From NCBI GenBank assembly GCA_022340805.1, contig JAJDNF010000072.1, positions 1 to 64,000 on the forward strand: DNA of 64,000 nucleotides. Reading direction: 5' to 3'. The notes under the pieces are model-generated. The model ran no database searches. It had not been told where the DNA came from and saw only the letters and a list, made by a program, of their open reading frames with translations. The translations under genes and the position numbers were made by a program. This DNA comes from Chromatiaceae bacterium. Lineage in GTDB: Bacteria > Pseudomonadota > Gammaproteobacteria > Chromatiales > Chromatiaceae. This document shows, piece after piece, positions 29,572 through 40,568 of this stretch (the stretch's first letter is position 1; each line of letters begins with the position of its first letter).

Positions 29572-32500
29572 CTAGCCGCTGTCCGCCAGTTCCTGCTCCA
29601 GGCGCTTGTGCAGCTGTTTCGGCGAACCGGTCCGGCGCGCCAGAAGGTCATAGGCGACCGGGACGATGAACAACGTGAACAGCGTTGCGGCCAGCACGCC
29701 ATACAGGATCACGGTACCGATCACCGCCCGTGTCTCGGCGCCCGCGCCACTCGACAGTAACAGCGGCACAGAGCCGGCCGCGGTGGTGATGCCGGTCATC
29801 ACGATCGGGCGGAAGCGAACCCGGGCCGCCTCGATCAGCGCGGCATGGAAGTCCTGCCCCGCATCGCGCAGCTGGTTGGCGAATTCCACGATCAGGATGC
29901 CGTTCTTGGCGGCGAGCCCGACCAGCATGATCAGGCCGATCTGGCTGTACAGGTTGAGTGAATAACCGCTGAGGTACAGGCCGAGCAGCGCACCCGCCAT
30001 CGCCAGCGGCACGGTGAGCATGATGACCAGCGGGTGCACCCAGCTCTCGAATTGCGCGGCCAGCACCAGGAACACGATCAGCGCACCGAGCGCGAGCACG
30101 AACGCGATCGACTGACCGGTCGCCTTGAAGTCCTGTGACTGTCCCTTGTAGTCGACAATGACCTTGCCCGGCAGGTTCTCCTCGACCAACCCGTCCAGGT
30201 AGTCGAGCGCATCGCCCAGCGCCAGGCCATCGGCCAGGTTGGCCTCGATCGTAATCGCGCGAACCCTGTTGTAGCGGTTCAACTTGACCGAGTCCGCGAC
30301 CTCCTCCAGCGTCACCAGGTTGGCCAGCGGAATCAGCTGGCCGCTGCGCTGCGAGCGGACGTACAGGTTGGACAGATCGCTGGGCGTCTGTTGGTCATCG
30401 CGTTCACCCTCGACGATCACGTCGTATTCCTCGCCCTCCTCGATAAAGGTGGTGACGCGCCGCGAACCCAGCATGGTCTCGAGCGTGCGGCCAATATCCC
30501 CGACCGTAACGCCCAGGTCCGCCGCACGGTCATAGTCGATCTTGACCTGCAGCTGCGGCTTGGTCTCCTTGTAATCCCAGTCCAGGCCCTCCAGACCCGG
30601 GTTCGAGGCCTCGATCTTGTCGACCAGCAGGTCGCGCCACTGGGTCAGCTCTGCATAGGTGCCGCCGCCGATCACGAACTGGACCGGTTTCTGGATACGC
30701 TTGCCGAAGCCCTGACGCATCACCGGGAACGCACGCACGCCCGGGAGGTCGGCGAGGCGCTTGCTGATGTCGTCCATGATCTCCCAGGCCGGGCGGCGCT
30801 TGTCCCAGTCGTCCAGCACGTTGATCACGATACCGCTGTTGAAGATCGAGAAATTGCTGAAGGTGCGCGGCGCACGTACCAGCAGGCGCGTGATCTCGCC
30901 CTTCTCGACCAGCGGCATCAGGCGCCGCTCGATCTCGTCCATGTACCCCTTCATGTAGTCGTAGGTTGCCCCCTCGGGGCCATTGACCAGCACGAAGAAC
31001 GCGCCACGGTCCTCTTTCGGTGCATATTCGCTGGGGATGTTCTGCAGCAGCCAATAGCTGCCGGCGAGGATGCCGACAAAGATCAGGCCAATGAGCCACT
31101 TGTGGCGCAGTGCGCCGCGCAGCATCCACAGATAACCGTCACGAATCCGGTTGAAGCCCAGGTCCACTGCATGCGACAGGCGCGCCTTGCCGTGCTCCTG
31201 AGGCAGGATCTGCGAGGCCAGCATCGGCGACAGCGACAAGGCCACGAAGCTGGAGAAACCGACCGCGGCCGCCATGGTCAGCGCGAACTCGCCGAACAGC
31301 CGGCCGACGTCGCCCTGCAGGAACGCGATCGGCACGAATACTGCCACCAGTACCACGGTGGTCGCGATCACCGCGAACGCCACCTGGCGGGTCCCTCTGA
31401 AGGTCGCGACCAGGCGCGTCTCGCCGTACTGCTCCATCCTGCGATGAATGTTCTCGAGGACGACGATCGCGTCGTCCACGACCAAGCCGATCGCCAGCAC
31501 CAGGGCCAGCAGCGTGAGGATGTTGATCGAGAAACCCAGCATCCACAGCACCAGGAAGGTTGCAATCAGCGACACCGGCACCGTAACCGCCGGCACCAGC
31601 GTGGCGCGGGCGCTGCCCAGGAATATGAAGATCACGAAAACCACCAGCATGATCGCGATCCCCAGCGTCTTGTACACCTCGGCGATCGCCCCCTTGACGA
31701 ACACCGAGGTGTCGTAGCTCTGCTTGATCTCCATTCCCTGGGGCAGGCTGGCGTTGACCCGGTCCATCTCGGCCTTGGCCGCATCGGCGACCATGATGGT
31801 GTTGGCGGTCGACTGCTTGATGATGCCGATGCCGACCATCGGGACACCATTGCCACGGAAGAAGGTGCGGGTCTCTTCGGCGCCCTTGGCGACCCGCGCG
31901 ACATCGCCGAGCCTCACTAGGTAGCCGTCTGCGCCACGCGCCAGGACGAGCTGAGCGAAATCCTCGGCGCTGTGGAAGTGGCGTGCCACGCGCACCGTGA
32001 ACTGGCGATCGACCGAGTCGATGCTGCCCGCCGGAAGCTCGAGGTTCTCGGCACGCAGTGCATTCTCTACGTCGCTAACCGAAAGTTCGCGCGCGGCCAG
32101 CTCCTTGCGGTCGAGCCAGATCCGCATCGCAAAGGTCTGCCCACCGCCTACCCGCACCCGCGCCACGCCGTCCAGCACCGAGAAGCGGTCGACCAGGTAG
32201 CGGCGCGCATAGTCGGACAACTCGGGAACGCTCATGCGGTCACTGACCAGATTGAGCCACATGATCACGTCTTCGTTGCTGTCGACCTTCTGGATCTCCG
32301 GCGGCTCGGCCTCATCGGGCAGTTCGTCCAGGACCGTGGAGACGCGATCGCGGATGTCGTTGGCAGCGCCGTCGATATCGCGATCGACGTTGAACTCGAC
32401 CGTGATACCCGAGCGGCCGTCTTCGCTGGTGGACTCGATGTACCGGATACCCTCGATGCCGGAGATCCTGTCCTCGATGACCTGGGTGATGCGGCTCTCG

Positions 32501-32676
32501 ACGACGTTGGCCGCAGCGCCGCGATACAGGGTCTCTATCGAAACCACCGGCGGATCGATATCCGGATACTCGCGCAACGGCAGGCGGTCGAACGCGACCA
32601 GGCCGAAGGCGACCAGCAGCAGCGACAGGACCGAGGCGAAGACCGGCCGGGTGACTGACAGGTCGGACAGGATCAT
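29572..32676 (-). CDS. RND-family multidrug efflux permease (AcrB/HAE1-like)
   Basis: 1034 aa, MILSDLSVTRPVFASVLSLLLVAFGLVAFDRLPLREYPDIDPPVVSI, GLVVDDAIVVLENIHRRME. Confidence 0.94.
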   Translation of the reverse strand: MILSDLSVTRPVFASVLSLLLVAFGLVAFDRLPLREYPDIDPPVVSIETLYRGAAANVVESRITQVIEDRISGIEGIRYIESTSEDGRSGITVEFNVDRDIDGAANDIRDRVSTVLDELPDEAEPPEIQKVDSNEDVIMWLNLVSDRMSVPELSDYARRYLVDRFSVLDGVARVRVGGGQTFAMRIWLDRKELAARELSVSDVENALRAENLELPAGSIDSVDRQFTVRVARHFHSAEDFAQLVLARGADGYLVRLGDVARVAKGAEETRTFFRGNGVPMVGIGIIKQSTANTIMVADAAKAEMDRVNASLPQGMEIKQSYDTSVFVKGAIAEVYKTLGIAIMLVVFVIFIFLGSARATLVPAVTVPVSLIATFLVLWMLGFSINILTLLALVLAIGLVVDDAIVVLENIHRRMEQYGETRLVATFRGTRQVAFAVIATTVVLVAVFVPIAFLQGDVGRLFGEFALTMAAAVGFSSFVALSLSPMLASQILPQEHGKARLSHAVDLGFNRIRDGYLWMLRGALRHKWLIGLIFVGILAGSYWLLQNIPSEYAPKEDRGAFFVLVNGPEGATYDYMKGYMDEIERRLMPLVEKGEITRLLVRAPRTFSNFSIFNSGIVINVLDDWDKRRPAWEIMDDISKRLADLPGVRAFPVMRQGFGKRIQKPVQFVIGGGTYAELTQWRDLLVDKIEASNPGLEGLDWDYKETKPQLQVKIDYDRAADLGVTVGDIGRTLETMLGSRRVTTFIEEGEEYDVIVEGERDDQQTPSDLSNLYVRSQRSGQLIPLANLVTLEEVADSVKLNRYNRVRAITIEANLADGLALGDALDYLDGLVEENLPGKVIVDYKGQSQDFKATGQSIAFVLALGALIVFLVLAAQFESWVHPLVIMLTVPLAMAGALLGLYLSGYSLNLYSQIGLIMLVGLAAKNGILIVEFANQLRDAGQDFHAALIEAARVRFRPIVMTGITTAAGSVPLLLSSGAGAETRAVIGTVILYGVLAATLFTLFIVPVAYDLLARRTGSPKQLHKRLEQELADSG

Positions 32677-33782
32677 GGCCTGCTCTCGCCAACGACGGTC
32701 CGCGGTTTCGCCTTGAGCAGTTCGTCGAGCGGCTGTCCACCGGCATCCACCGCCTGCACACTGACCTGCTGGCCTGGACGTACCCGCAGCGTGCCGTGGG
32801 TAATCACCAGCTCGCCCTGCTCGAGGCCGTGCAGTACCTCTACCTCCCCCGCCCGGCGCGAGCCGATCTCGATCTGGCGCTTGACGGCTTTATAGGACCC
32901 CTCAGCCGGTTCCGCGACCAGCACGAACTGGTCGCGCCCCATCGGCATCAGCGCCGCCTCCGGGATCAGCAGGGTCTGGCGTGAGTCCTTGCTCAGGGTC
33001 ACCTGCATCAGGATCCCCGGCTTGAGCAGACGCTCCGGATTTGCAACCATCACCCGCACCAGCAGCGACCGTGTAACCGGATCTACCCGGCTGTCTATGC
33101 TGCGGACCTCGCCGCTAAAGCGGCGATCGCCGAATACACGCGTCGTCGCCGTGACCGGCATGCCCGGTGCCAGGCCGGCCAGGTAGACACTCGGCACGGC
33201 CAGGTCGAGCTTCATGACCGTGTCGTCGTCGAGCGTGGTGATCAGGTCGCCCGGCTCGACCAGCGCGCCGACACTGATATTGCGCAGTCCGACGACACCG
33301 GCAAAAGGCGCCTTGATCAACCGATCCGACAGGCGCGATTCGATAGCCACCAGCCGGGCGCGTGCTGTTTCCAACTCACGCCCGCGTTCGTCGAGCAGCG
33401 ACTTCGCGGCGGTGCCCTGCGTGGCCAGTGACTGGACCCGCCGATACTGGCGCTCGGCCTCGTTGACCAGCGCACGCGCCTCGGTCAACTGCGCGTGCTC
33501 CTCGGCGCTGGTCATCTCGGCCAACACCTGGCCGGCCTCGACCCGGTCGCCGTCCTCGAAATGCAGCATGCTGATCGTCTCGGTGACCGACGCGCTGAGC
33601 GCGACCGACTCGTTGGCACGCAGGGTGCCGAGTGCCTCGATAGGGTCCTCGAAGGGTGCCGATTTGACCGCGGCAACGATCACCGGCGGCGGCGCGGCGG
33701 CCAAGGCCGCGCTCGACAGGAGCCAGACGCACAGCACGCACCAGCGGCTGTTGATATTGAAACCGATCGACCTCTGTCTCAC
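32673..33782 (-). CDS. RND periplasmic adaptor (membrane fusion protein)
   Basis: Signal peptide, lipoyl/hairpin and beta-barrel motifs; stop overlaps permease start; GTG start proposed at 33782. Confidence 0.88.
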   Translation of the reverse strand: MRQRSIGFNINSRWCVLCVWLLSSAALAAAPPPVIVAAVKSAPFEDPIEALGTLRANESVALSASVTETISMLHFEDGDRVEAGQVLAEMTSAEEHAQLTEARALVNEAERQYRRVQSLATQGTAAKSLLDERGRELETARARLVAIESRLSDRLIKAPFAGVVGLRNISVGALVEPGDLITTLDDDTVMKLDLAVPSVYLAGLAPGMPVTATTRVFGDRRFSGEVRSIDSRVDPVTRSLLVRVMVANPERLLKPGILMQVTLSKDSRQTLLIPEAALMPMGRDQFVLVAEPAEGSYKAVKRQIEIGSRRAGEVEVLHGLEQGELVITHGTLRVRPGQQVSVQAVDAGGQPLDELLKAKPRTVVGESRP

Positions 33783-34051
33783 GCTTGCCCCACCTCGCCC
33801 GAACCGATATGTCGTGATCGCGCACCGTAGCACGCCCGGCAAGCGACACGTCGATTCCACACGCCGCGCGGGCACTTGTTAACCGGGCAAATGCCGGGGA
33901 AAAGAAACAGGGCCGACGCGCGCCCACGTCGGCCCCACCAAGCGAAGCACCGGGATGTCCAGGATCGCCTTATTCACAGCCTCCCAAGGAGATCGCCGGG
34001 CAGGCGCAAGCGCGGGGCCACGCCACCGCGCCCTGCGACGACTGGAAGGGA

Positions 34052-34474
34052 TTACTCGACCGTGATCGTGATCTTGTCGGACATCACCGGCGGCTCGTGC
34101 GGGACGTGATTCTGGTCCCCCATGATCAGCTGCAGCGTGTGCTGGCCCGGCGCGAGCTGGACCGTGGTCTCGGTCTGCCCACCACCGAAGTGCTTGTGGT
34201 GATCGTCGGCTGGCAGCGGCATACCGGCCGGCGGTACGCCGTCCAGGTCGATCAGCAGATGATGATGACCGGTGTTGGGTTTGTCGACACCGGCGGGCGC
34301 GACGCCCATCCCGGACAGCCCGAACTTCACCGTGACCGGACTGCTGACCACCGCACCGTCGGCGGGCGAGATGATGTACACGCGGGCGCCGGCAGGTGCC
34401 GGGGTTGCCGCGTTGACTGCCGCCGTGAGGAAAACACCGAACATGGCCGTAGATAGGACTGCTTTGAATGACAC
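34052..34474 (-). CDS. DUF4399-like secreted protein
   Basis: ARVYIISPADGAVVSSPVTVKFGLSGMGVAPAG..NTGHHHLLID..HKHFGGGQTETTVQLAPGQHTLQL. Confidence 0.8.
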   Translation of the reverse strand: MSFKAVLSTAMFGVFLTAAVNAATPAPAGARVYIISPADGAVVSSPVTVKFGLSGMGVAPAGVDKPNTGHHHLLIDLDGVPPAGMPLPADDHHKHFGGGQTETTVQLAPGQHTLQLIMGDQNHVPHEPPVMSDKITITVE

Positions 34475-34892
34475 GCTTCACCCCCGTTGTTGACCGAGTC
34501 GCCGCAGCGCGTCTGGCTGCCGCATACCCGAGTTGAGAATCCGCACCCGCCTGCCACACGAAACCCCGGGATAGCCCTGCAGCCGATCAAGCTCGCAGGT
34601 GCGGTACCCAGGTAAGCCGTGGCTACCCACCGTGCTCCTCCGGCAGTGTAGATAACGTGGCGATGGCCATTGTCTGCAGTAAACAGGGTCATTAATCAGA
34701 TAACACATTAATATACGTCTACATATTATTGATTTATCGATTTTTTTCTGCACGACAATCCATTCCACCTGGCCCCAATTACCCTACTTTGCACATCCCT
34801 GGCGCTCGCGGATTTCGGTGCTACGCTTGCCTGATATCAAGAACGAGGCGCGAGCGGCGGTAATCGACAAGCGCCCATTTTGCGGAGTGAAG

Positions 34893-35090
34893 ATGAAGGA
34901 CACAGGCAAACATGCGGAGTCGGCGGAGCTGCTCGAACGCATCAGTGCCATGTCGCGCGGCAGAAAGATCGTACTGGTGGTCTTTCTCATCTGGGCGGTC
35001 CAGGCCATTCCGAAGTGGACCGCCGCGATCATGGCCGATGGCGAGACCTCGGCCGCCATCATGACCCTGTTCATCACACCGCGCGCCTAG
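34893..35090 (+). CDS. Hypothetical 65-aa single-TM protein
   Basis: RBS-like ggagtgaag before ATG at 34893; one hydrophobic helix KIVLVVFLIWAVQAI. Confidence 0.4.
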   Translation: MKDTGKHAESAELLERISAMSRGRKIVLVVFLIWAVQAIPKWTAAIMADGETSAAIMTLFITPRA

Positions 35091-35278
35091 CCTAGCCGTC
35101 AAACCAGCCTGCGGCACCGGGCGTGTGCGATTACCAGCGCTGCCTTGCCAGCGACTCGGCCACGACCCCGGACTGTGCAGTGCGGGATCGTAGTCGTGCC
35201 GCGCGGCCCTCTCCGACCGGAGCCTCAGCTCGATTACCCCCGACCGCACCAGACGGCGGCGCGACACCGCCGACCGCG

Positions 35279-38134
35279 TCAGACGAGATGGTGCTCGTCG
35301 GTGTCCTCCAGACGTTCACCCGGATCCTCGACCCGGGCGCTGGACAACGCGGTATCGATCAACGCGTTCTGCTGTGCACGATGCAGGTCTGCATGTCCGC
35401 AGGCGGGCGATGCGGAGGGCGCACGGCCGGCATAGCCGAGTGTCTGCCCGGCCCCCGTCAGCACCCGCAGGTGGTGCTGGATCTGGTACCAGGCACCCTG
35501 GTTACGCGGCTCTTCCTGGCACCAGACGATCTCGTTGGCGGCGGTATAGGCCGCCAGGTGTTCGCCCAGACGACGTCTCGGGAAGGGATAGAGTTGTTCG
35601 ACGCGCAGCACGGCGATATCCGTGATGGCGCGCCTGCGGCGTTCCGCCAGCAGGTCGAAGTACACCTTGCCGCTGCACAGCACGATGCGCCGCACCTGCG
35701 CGGCGTCCAATTCGTCGACCTCCGGCTGCACCGGCGCCAGCGCCCCGCCGACAAACGCATCGAGCGACGACTTGGACAACGGGTGACGCAGCAGGCTCTT
35801 CGGCGTCATCACGATCAACGGGCGTCGGAAACGCCGCTTGATCTGGTCGCGCAGCAGGTGGAAGAACTGCGCCGGCGTCGACGGCACCCAGACGCGCATA
35901 TTGAGCTCGGCGCACAGCTGCAGGTAACGCTCGAGCCGCGCCGAGGAGTGTTCCGGCCCCTGCCCCTCGAAGCCATGCGGCAGGAACAAGGTCAGCTGGC
36001 ACAGCCTGCCCCACTTCAGATAACCGCTGGCGATGAACTGATCGATCACCATCTGGGCGCCGTTGGCGAAGTCGCCAAACTGCGCCTCCCAGATCACCAG
36101 CGTATTCGGCATCGAGGTCGCATAGCCGTATTCGAAGCCGAGCACGGCAAGCTCCGACAACAGCGAGTTGACCACCTCGAAACGCGGCTGGTCGTCAGAC
36201 AGGTGCTGCAGCGGGATGTAGCTCTCGTAGCTGCTCTGGTCGTGAAACGCGGCATGCCGGTGCGCAAAGGTGCCGCGTATCGAATCCTGGCCCGACAACC
36301 TGACCGCATAGCCTTCGTCCAGCAGTGTCGCGTAGGCCAGCGTCTCCGCCATGCCCCAATCCAGCGGCACCTCGCCGGCCAGCATCCGTCGGCGCTCGTC
36401 GACGACCCGGGCGACGCCGCGCTGCAGATCGAAGCCTTCCGGCAACTGCACGGCCCTGTCGCCGAGCCGGCGTAATCGCTCCAGCGGGACACGGGTGTCC
36501 ACCACCTCACCGGGCCTGGCGTTGAGAAACTGCTCCCAGTGGGCCTCGTAGCCGGTGCGCGAGCCGTGCAGGAATTCGCGCACCACCACCTTGCCCTGTT
36601 CCAGCGAGGCCAGATAGGCCTGGCGCATTGCCTCCGGCTGGTCCGGCGCCAGCAGCCCCTCGCCGACCAGGCGGTTCGCGTATTGGGTGCGCGTGGTCTG
36701 CATGCTGCGGATACGCTGATACATCTCCGGCTGCGTCATCATCGGCTCGTCGGCCTCGTTGTGCCCCTGGCGTCGATAACAGACCAGGTCGATGACGACG
36801 TCGTTGTGGAAGGTCATGCGGTAGTCGAGCGCCAGACGGGTAACGAACAGTACCGCGTCCGGGTCATCGCCGTTGACGTGGAAGATCGGCGCCTGGATCA
36901 GCTTGGCGACCTCGGTGCAGTACAGCGTCGAGCGCGCCTCCTGCGGCCGGCTGGTGGTGAAGCCGATCTGGTTGTTGACCACGACATGGATGGTGCCACC
37001 CGTGCCATAGGCTGGCGTCTTGGAGAGGTTCAGCGTCTCGGTCACCACTCCCTGCCCGATAAAGGCCGCATCACCGTGCACGATCACCGGCAGAACCAGG
37101 TCGGTGGCATCTTCCGGATGCCGGTCCTGGCGCGCCCGGCATCCGCCCTGCACCACCGGTGCAATGATCTCCAGGTGCGAGGGGTTGAACGCCAGCGACA
37201 GGTGCACCGGTCCACCCGAGGTCTGGATGTTCGAATAGAAGCCCTGGTGATATTTCACGTCCCCGGACATGCTGCGCAGGTCCGGCTCGTTTCTGCCTTC
37301 GAACTCGGAAAACAGTTCGCTCGGCGCCTTGCCGAGCAGGTTGACCAGCACATTGAGGCGCCCGCGGTGCGCCATACCGACCACGATATCGGTGATCCCG
37401 CGCTTGCCGCCGCCCTGCACGATCTCGTCCAATAGCGGGATCAGCGAATCCGCGCCTTCCAGCGAGAAGCGCTTCTGCCCGACATAGCGGCGGTGCAGGT
37501 ACTGTTCGAAACCCTCTGCGGCACTCAGGTCGCGCAGCGTATCGATGCGGATCGCCGCCGAATGCTGCTCGGCCCAGCGCCCGTGGGTCGACTCCAGGTG
37601 CTGCTCAATCCAGCGCCGCTCATCGGACGCCGAGACATGCATGTGTTCGCAGGCCACCGTTCCGCAGTACACGCGTTCGAGAATATCGATGACCTCGTGC
37701 AGTGGGCGTGCCCGCTCGGCATCCACGGACACGACGTTGACCGGCTGCCGCAGCGCGGCATCGTCGAGTCCGTAGTACATCGGGTCGAGCTCTTTGGGGC
37801 GTCGCCTTTCCATCAATTCGAGCGGATCGATGTCGGCATACAGGTGACCGAGCATCCGATAGGCCAGGATCAGGCGTTCGATCCCCGACATCGGCTCGCT
37901 CGGAACCCCGCGGATATTGAACACACCTCCGGGTTCCTGAACCGGCAGAGAACTCTCGGCACCGTGTTCGAAACCGAAGAAAAAGCTACGCCACTCGGGC
38001 GCCACGCTGTCCGGTGACTCCTGAAACGCCTCGTACAACTGGTCGATATATTCGGCGTTGGCGCCGCTGAATCCGGAAGAGCGCCGCTGGCTGCGCAGCG
38101 ATTTGTTGATCTTGTTATCCGGTGATCTAGGCAT
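35279..38134 (-). CDS. sucA: 2-oxoglutarate dehydrogenase E1 component
   Basis: SGANAEYIDQLYEAFQESPDSVAPEWRSFFFGFE, GMAHRGRLNVLVNLLGK, ThDP motif regions. Confidence 0.96.
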   Translation of the reverse strand: MPRSPDNKINKSLRSQRRSSGFSGANAEYIDQLYEAFQESPDSVAPEWRSFFFGFEHGAESSLPVQEPGGVFNIRGVPSEPMSGIERLILAYRMLGHLYADIDPLELMERRRPKELDPMYYGLDDAALRQPVNVVSVDAERARPLHEVIDILERVYCGTVACEHMHVSASDERRWIEQHLESTHGRWAEQHSAAIRIDTLRDLSAAEGFEQYLHRRYVGQKRFSLEGADSLIPLLDEIVQGGGKRGITDIVVGMAHRGRLNVLVNLLGKAPSELFSEFEGRNEPDLRSMSGDVKYHQGFYSNIQTSGGPVHLSLAFNPSHLEIIAPVVQGGCRARQDRHPEDATDLVLPVIVHGDAAFIGQGVVTETLNLSKTPAYGTGGTIHVVVNNQIGFTTSRPQEARSTLYCTEVAKLIQAPIFHVNGDDPDAVLFVTRLALDYRMTFHNDVVIDLVCYRRQGHNEADEPMMTQPEMYQRIRSMQTTRTQYANRLVGEGLLAPDQPEAMRQAYLASLEQGKVVVREFLHGSRTGYEAHWEQFLNARPGEVVDTRVPLERLRRLGDRAVQLPEGFDLQRGVARVVDERRRMLAGEVPLDWGMAETLAYATLLDEGYAVRLSGQDSIRGTFAHRHAAFHDQSSYESYIPLQHLSDDQPRFEVVNSLLSELAVLGFEYGYATSMPNTLVIWEAQFGDFANGAQMVIDQFIASGYLKWGRLCQLTLFLPHGFEGQGPEHSSARLERYLQLCAELNMRVWVPSTPAQFFHLLRDQIKRRFRRPLIVMTPKSLLRHPLSKSSLDAFVGGALAPVQPEVDELDAAQVRRIVLCSGKVYFDLLAERRRRAITDIAVLRVEQLYPFPRRRLGEHLAAYTAANEIVWCQEEPRNQGAWYQIQHHLRVLTGAGQTLGYAGRAPSASPACGHADLHRAQQNALIDTALSSARVEDPGERLEDTDEHHLV

Positions 38135-38542
38135 GCAGAACCCTATCCTTGTCAACACATCTGGCAAAGCGAACGGGGATCTGGCCTGAGCGCGAGCCGG
38201 TAGGGGGGATGCGCCATCGAGCGCCTCAGATCAGTCCCCATGCACGGCGGCCAAACGGCCGGCTGCATGCGCATCCTGTGATGCGCGCCGGTGCATTGTG
38301 AAGCAAACCCCGGCGACGAAAAAGGGGCATCCTGATGACGGTCAGCGAGTCGGGTCAGAGGCAGTCATCGCACGTGCCTGATCAAAACCATCTCGGCACC
38401 GCCGGGGATTGTCTCGTGACAGAGGGCTCGACCATCTTCCACACTTCGGCCCACTCTCGACCGCGCCACGCTGCGGACAGGCACATGGACATGCAACGCA
38501 TGGCGCATGCCCCGCGCTGCGATCATGGCATGCGCGACCCGC

Positions 38543-38953
38543 TCACGAGGCCGCACAGCGAATGTCACGCAACTGCCGCGGCACCGGCAGCCCAACGACG
38601 TCTATGCCGCGCACCAGAGTATTGACCAACACCGCTACGAACGGGCAACCGGCCGATAGACAACGCCGCAGCAATGCCAGCAACAGCGAATTCCCGGCCA
38701 TCGTGAGGTCCAACGCCATGAACCCCAATGATCCGACCAGCAGGCCGGGCACCGGGTCGGCGAGCAGGCTGCCCACCAGAACGCCGTACAGCAGCGGCAC
38801 CATCCTGATGATGAAACGACCGCTGGCCTCGCTGGTGTCGCGTGACATCTCGTGGGTGTAATGCACGTGCTGTTCTTCGTGCACTCTGCGCGCTACGGCC
38901 CGCCGGTCGCTTACCGCCGGGTCGTCTTGATCGCGTCTGTGATCGGCATGCAT
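38543..38953 (-). CDS. Small membrane protein with HEEQHxHYxHE motif (paralog A)
   Basis: 136 aa, collinear homology to 40569..40985. Confidence 0.75.
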   Translation of the reverse strand: MHADHRRDQDDPAVSDRRAVARRVHEEQHVHYTHEMSRDTSEASGRFIIRMVPLLYGVLVGSLLADPVPGLLVGSLGFMALDLTMAGNSLLLALLRRCLSAGCPFVAVLVNTLVRGIDVVGLPVPRQLRDIRCAAS

Positions 38954-39299
38954 GGCGTCACCGTTGTTGGAAATTACTGAAGACGGTTGTCAACGTGAGG
39001 TACCCGGGGCGCACCGGCAGATTCCCCCTGGACACCTGTCATTTTGCCGTGCACAAACCACGCCGGTTTTGGCGATCACCACGCAACGCTATGAAATGAT
39101 TGCGAAAGCGACACCGAAAAGCGGACCCCTGCCGATCCTGCGTGCCAGACCTTCGCACCATGTCTGATCAGGCGTGCTCACCCTGGGCCCAATCGGGGTG
39201 CGTGCGATTGCGCGGGATGCGCGGCCACCCTTCACCGCAGCGACACGGCGATGCCGCCAACACCTGTCCGGCAGCATCGAGAACGAGTACGCGCGGTGT

Positions 39300-40031
39300 C
39301 TAACTCAGCAGGCCGAACCACTCAAGCAGGCCCGGCAACAGCACGGCGCTGAAGAACGCCGAAAGCGCCATCGCGAGCCCCGAAAATGCACCCATCTCAG
39401 GGCTGATCTGGAACGCGCGTGCAGTACCTATACCGTGCGCCGTGATCCCCATCGCAATCCCCTTCACGCTGTCGTCGTGAATGCGCAGCAGTTTGAACAG
39501 CCCGCCGGCGATCACGGCACCCAGGATGCCGGTGGCGACGACCAGCACCGCGGTCAGCGACGGCAGGCCGCCGATCTTTTCCGAGATACCCATCGCCACC
39601 GGGGCGGTAACCGACTTGGGTGCGAGCGAGATCTGCGTCTGCAGACTCGCCCCCAGCTGCCGCGCGATGATGACCGAACTCAGCGCACCGATACTGATGC
39701 CGGTGAACACCGCCAGCGAGACCGGCAACCACAGCCGCTTCAGTTTCGGCAGCTGGCGATACAGTGGGATCGCCAGGGCCACGGTGGCCGGGCCGAGGAG
39801 GAAATGCACGAACTGGGCACCCTCGAAATAGGCCTGGTAGGAGATATCGGTCAGCAGCAGGAAGCCGATCAACAGGGTCACCGCGGTTACCACCGGGTGC
39901 AGCAGCGGACTGGCGTTCGCATAGATGTACACCCGGTGCGCCAGGCTATAGGCCACCAGGGTCACGGTCAGCCCCAGCAACGGCGACGCGGACAGATACA
40001 CCCATATGGTCGCGAGTCCGGCCTCAGGCAT
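39300..40031 (-). CDS. lrgB: LrgB/CidB family protein
   Basis: SVTAPVAMGISEKIGGLPSLTAVLVVATGILGAVIAG, GIAMGITAHGIGTARAFQ. Confidence 0.88.
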   Translation of the reverse strand: MPEAGLATIWVYLSASPLLGLTVTLVAYSLAHRVYIYANASPLLHPVVTAVTLLIGFLLLTDISYQAYFEGAQFVHFLLGPATVALAIPLYRQLPKLKRLWLPVSLAVFTGISIGALSSVIIARQLGASLQTQISLAPKSVTAPVAMGISEKIGGLPSLTAVLVVATGILGAVIAGGLFKLLRIHDDSVKGIAMGITAHGIGTARAFQISPEMGAFSGLAMALSAFFSAVLLPGLLEWFGLLS

Positions 40032-40392
40032 CGCCGCCGCCTCTGTTGGCCACGAGGTGTTTCACACCCAACATCACGCCGGCCGTCGCGGCCATCGTGA
40101 TGACGGTGCTCAGGACCAGCGACACCCCGATCGGCAGCCACTCGCTGGCGATCCTGTGGAAGTGCACGATCATGCCGACACCGGCCGGGACAAACAGTAA
40201 CGACAGATGACTCAGCAGGCCGCTCGATGCCGTATCCATCGATTCCGTCGGCCCACCGCGCAGCAGCAGGGTCAGGAACAGCAACAGCATCCCGAGCACC
40301 GGGCCGGGGACAGACAGCTGCAGAAAATGCACGCTTATCTCGCCGAGCAGTTGGTAGACGAGCAGGATCGCGAGTCCGTTGATGAGTCTCAT
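40024..40392 (-). CDS. lrgA: LrgA/CidA family protein
   Basis: LRLINGLAILLVYQLLGEISVHFLQLSVPGPVLGMLLLFLTLLL, LFVPAGVGMIVHF. Confidence 0.88.
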   Translation of the reverse strand: MRLINGLAILLVYQLLGEISVHFLQLSVPGPVLGMLLLFLTLLLRGGPTESMDTASSGLLSHLSLLFVPAGVGMIVHFHRIASEWLPIGVSLVLSTVITMAATAGVMLGVKHLVANRGGGDA

Positions 40393-40568
40393 GCCGCTAT
40401 CTCCCGATCAGCGGCGCAGCGACACCGGGCGATATCGTCGTGAGAATGCGATGCACCGGGATCATGATGGACAGCATAGCCGCTATGTCGCGTCACGGCT
40501 GACGCCGCGCGTGCCGCGCGTTCAGGGTAAGGTCGCCGCGGCGCCGGGCGCCGCGGACATGCGGGAAT

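Noticed and set aside
38335-38625. 96-aa plus-strand ORF between sucA and the His-motif gene
   Set aside because: No recognisable motifs, no clear RBS, overlaps the opposite-strand gene; probably random.
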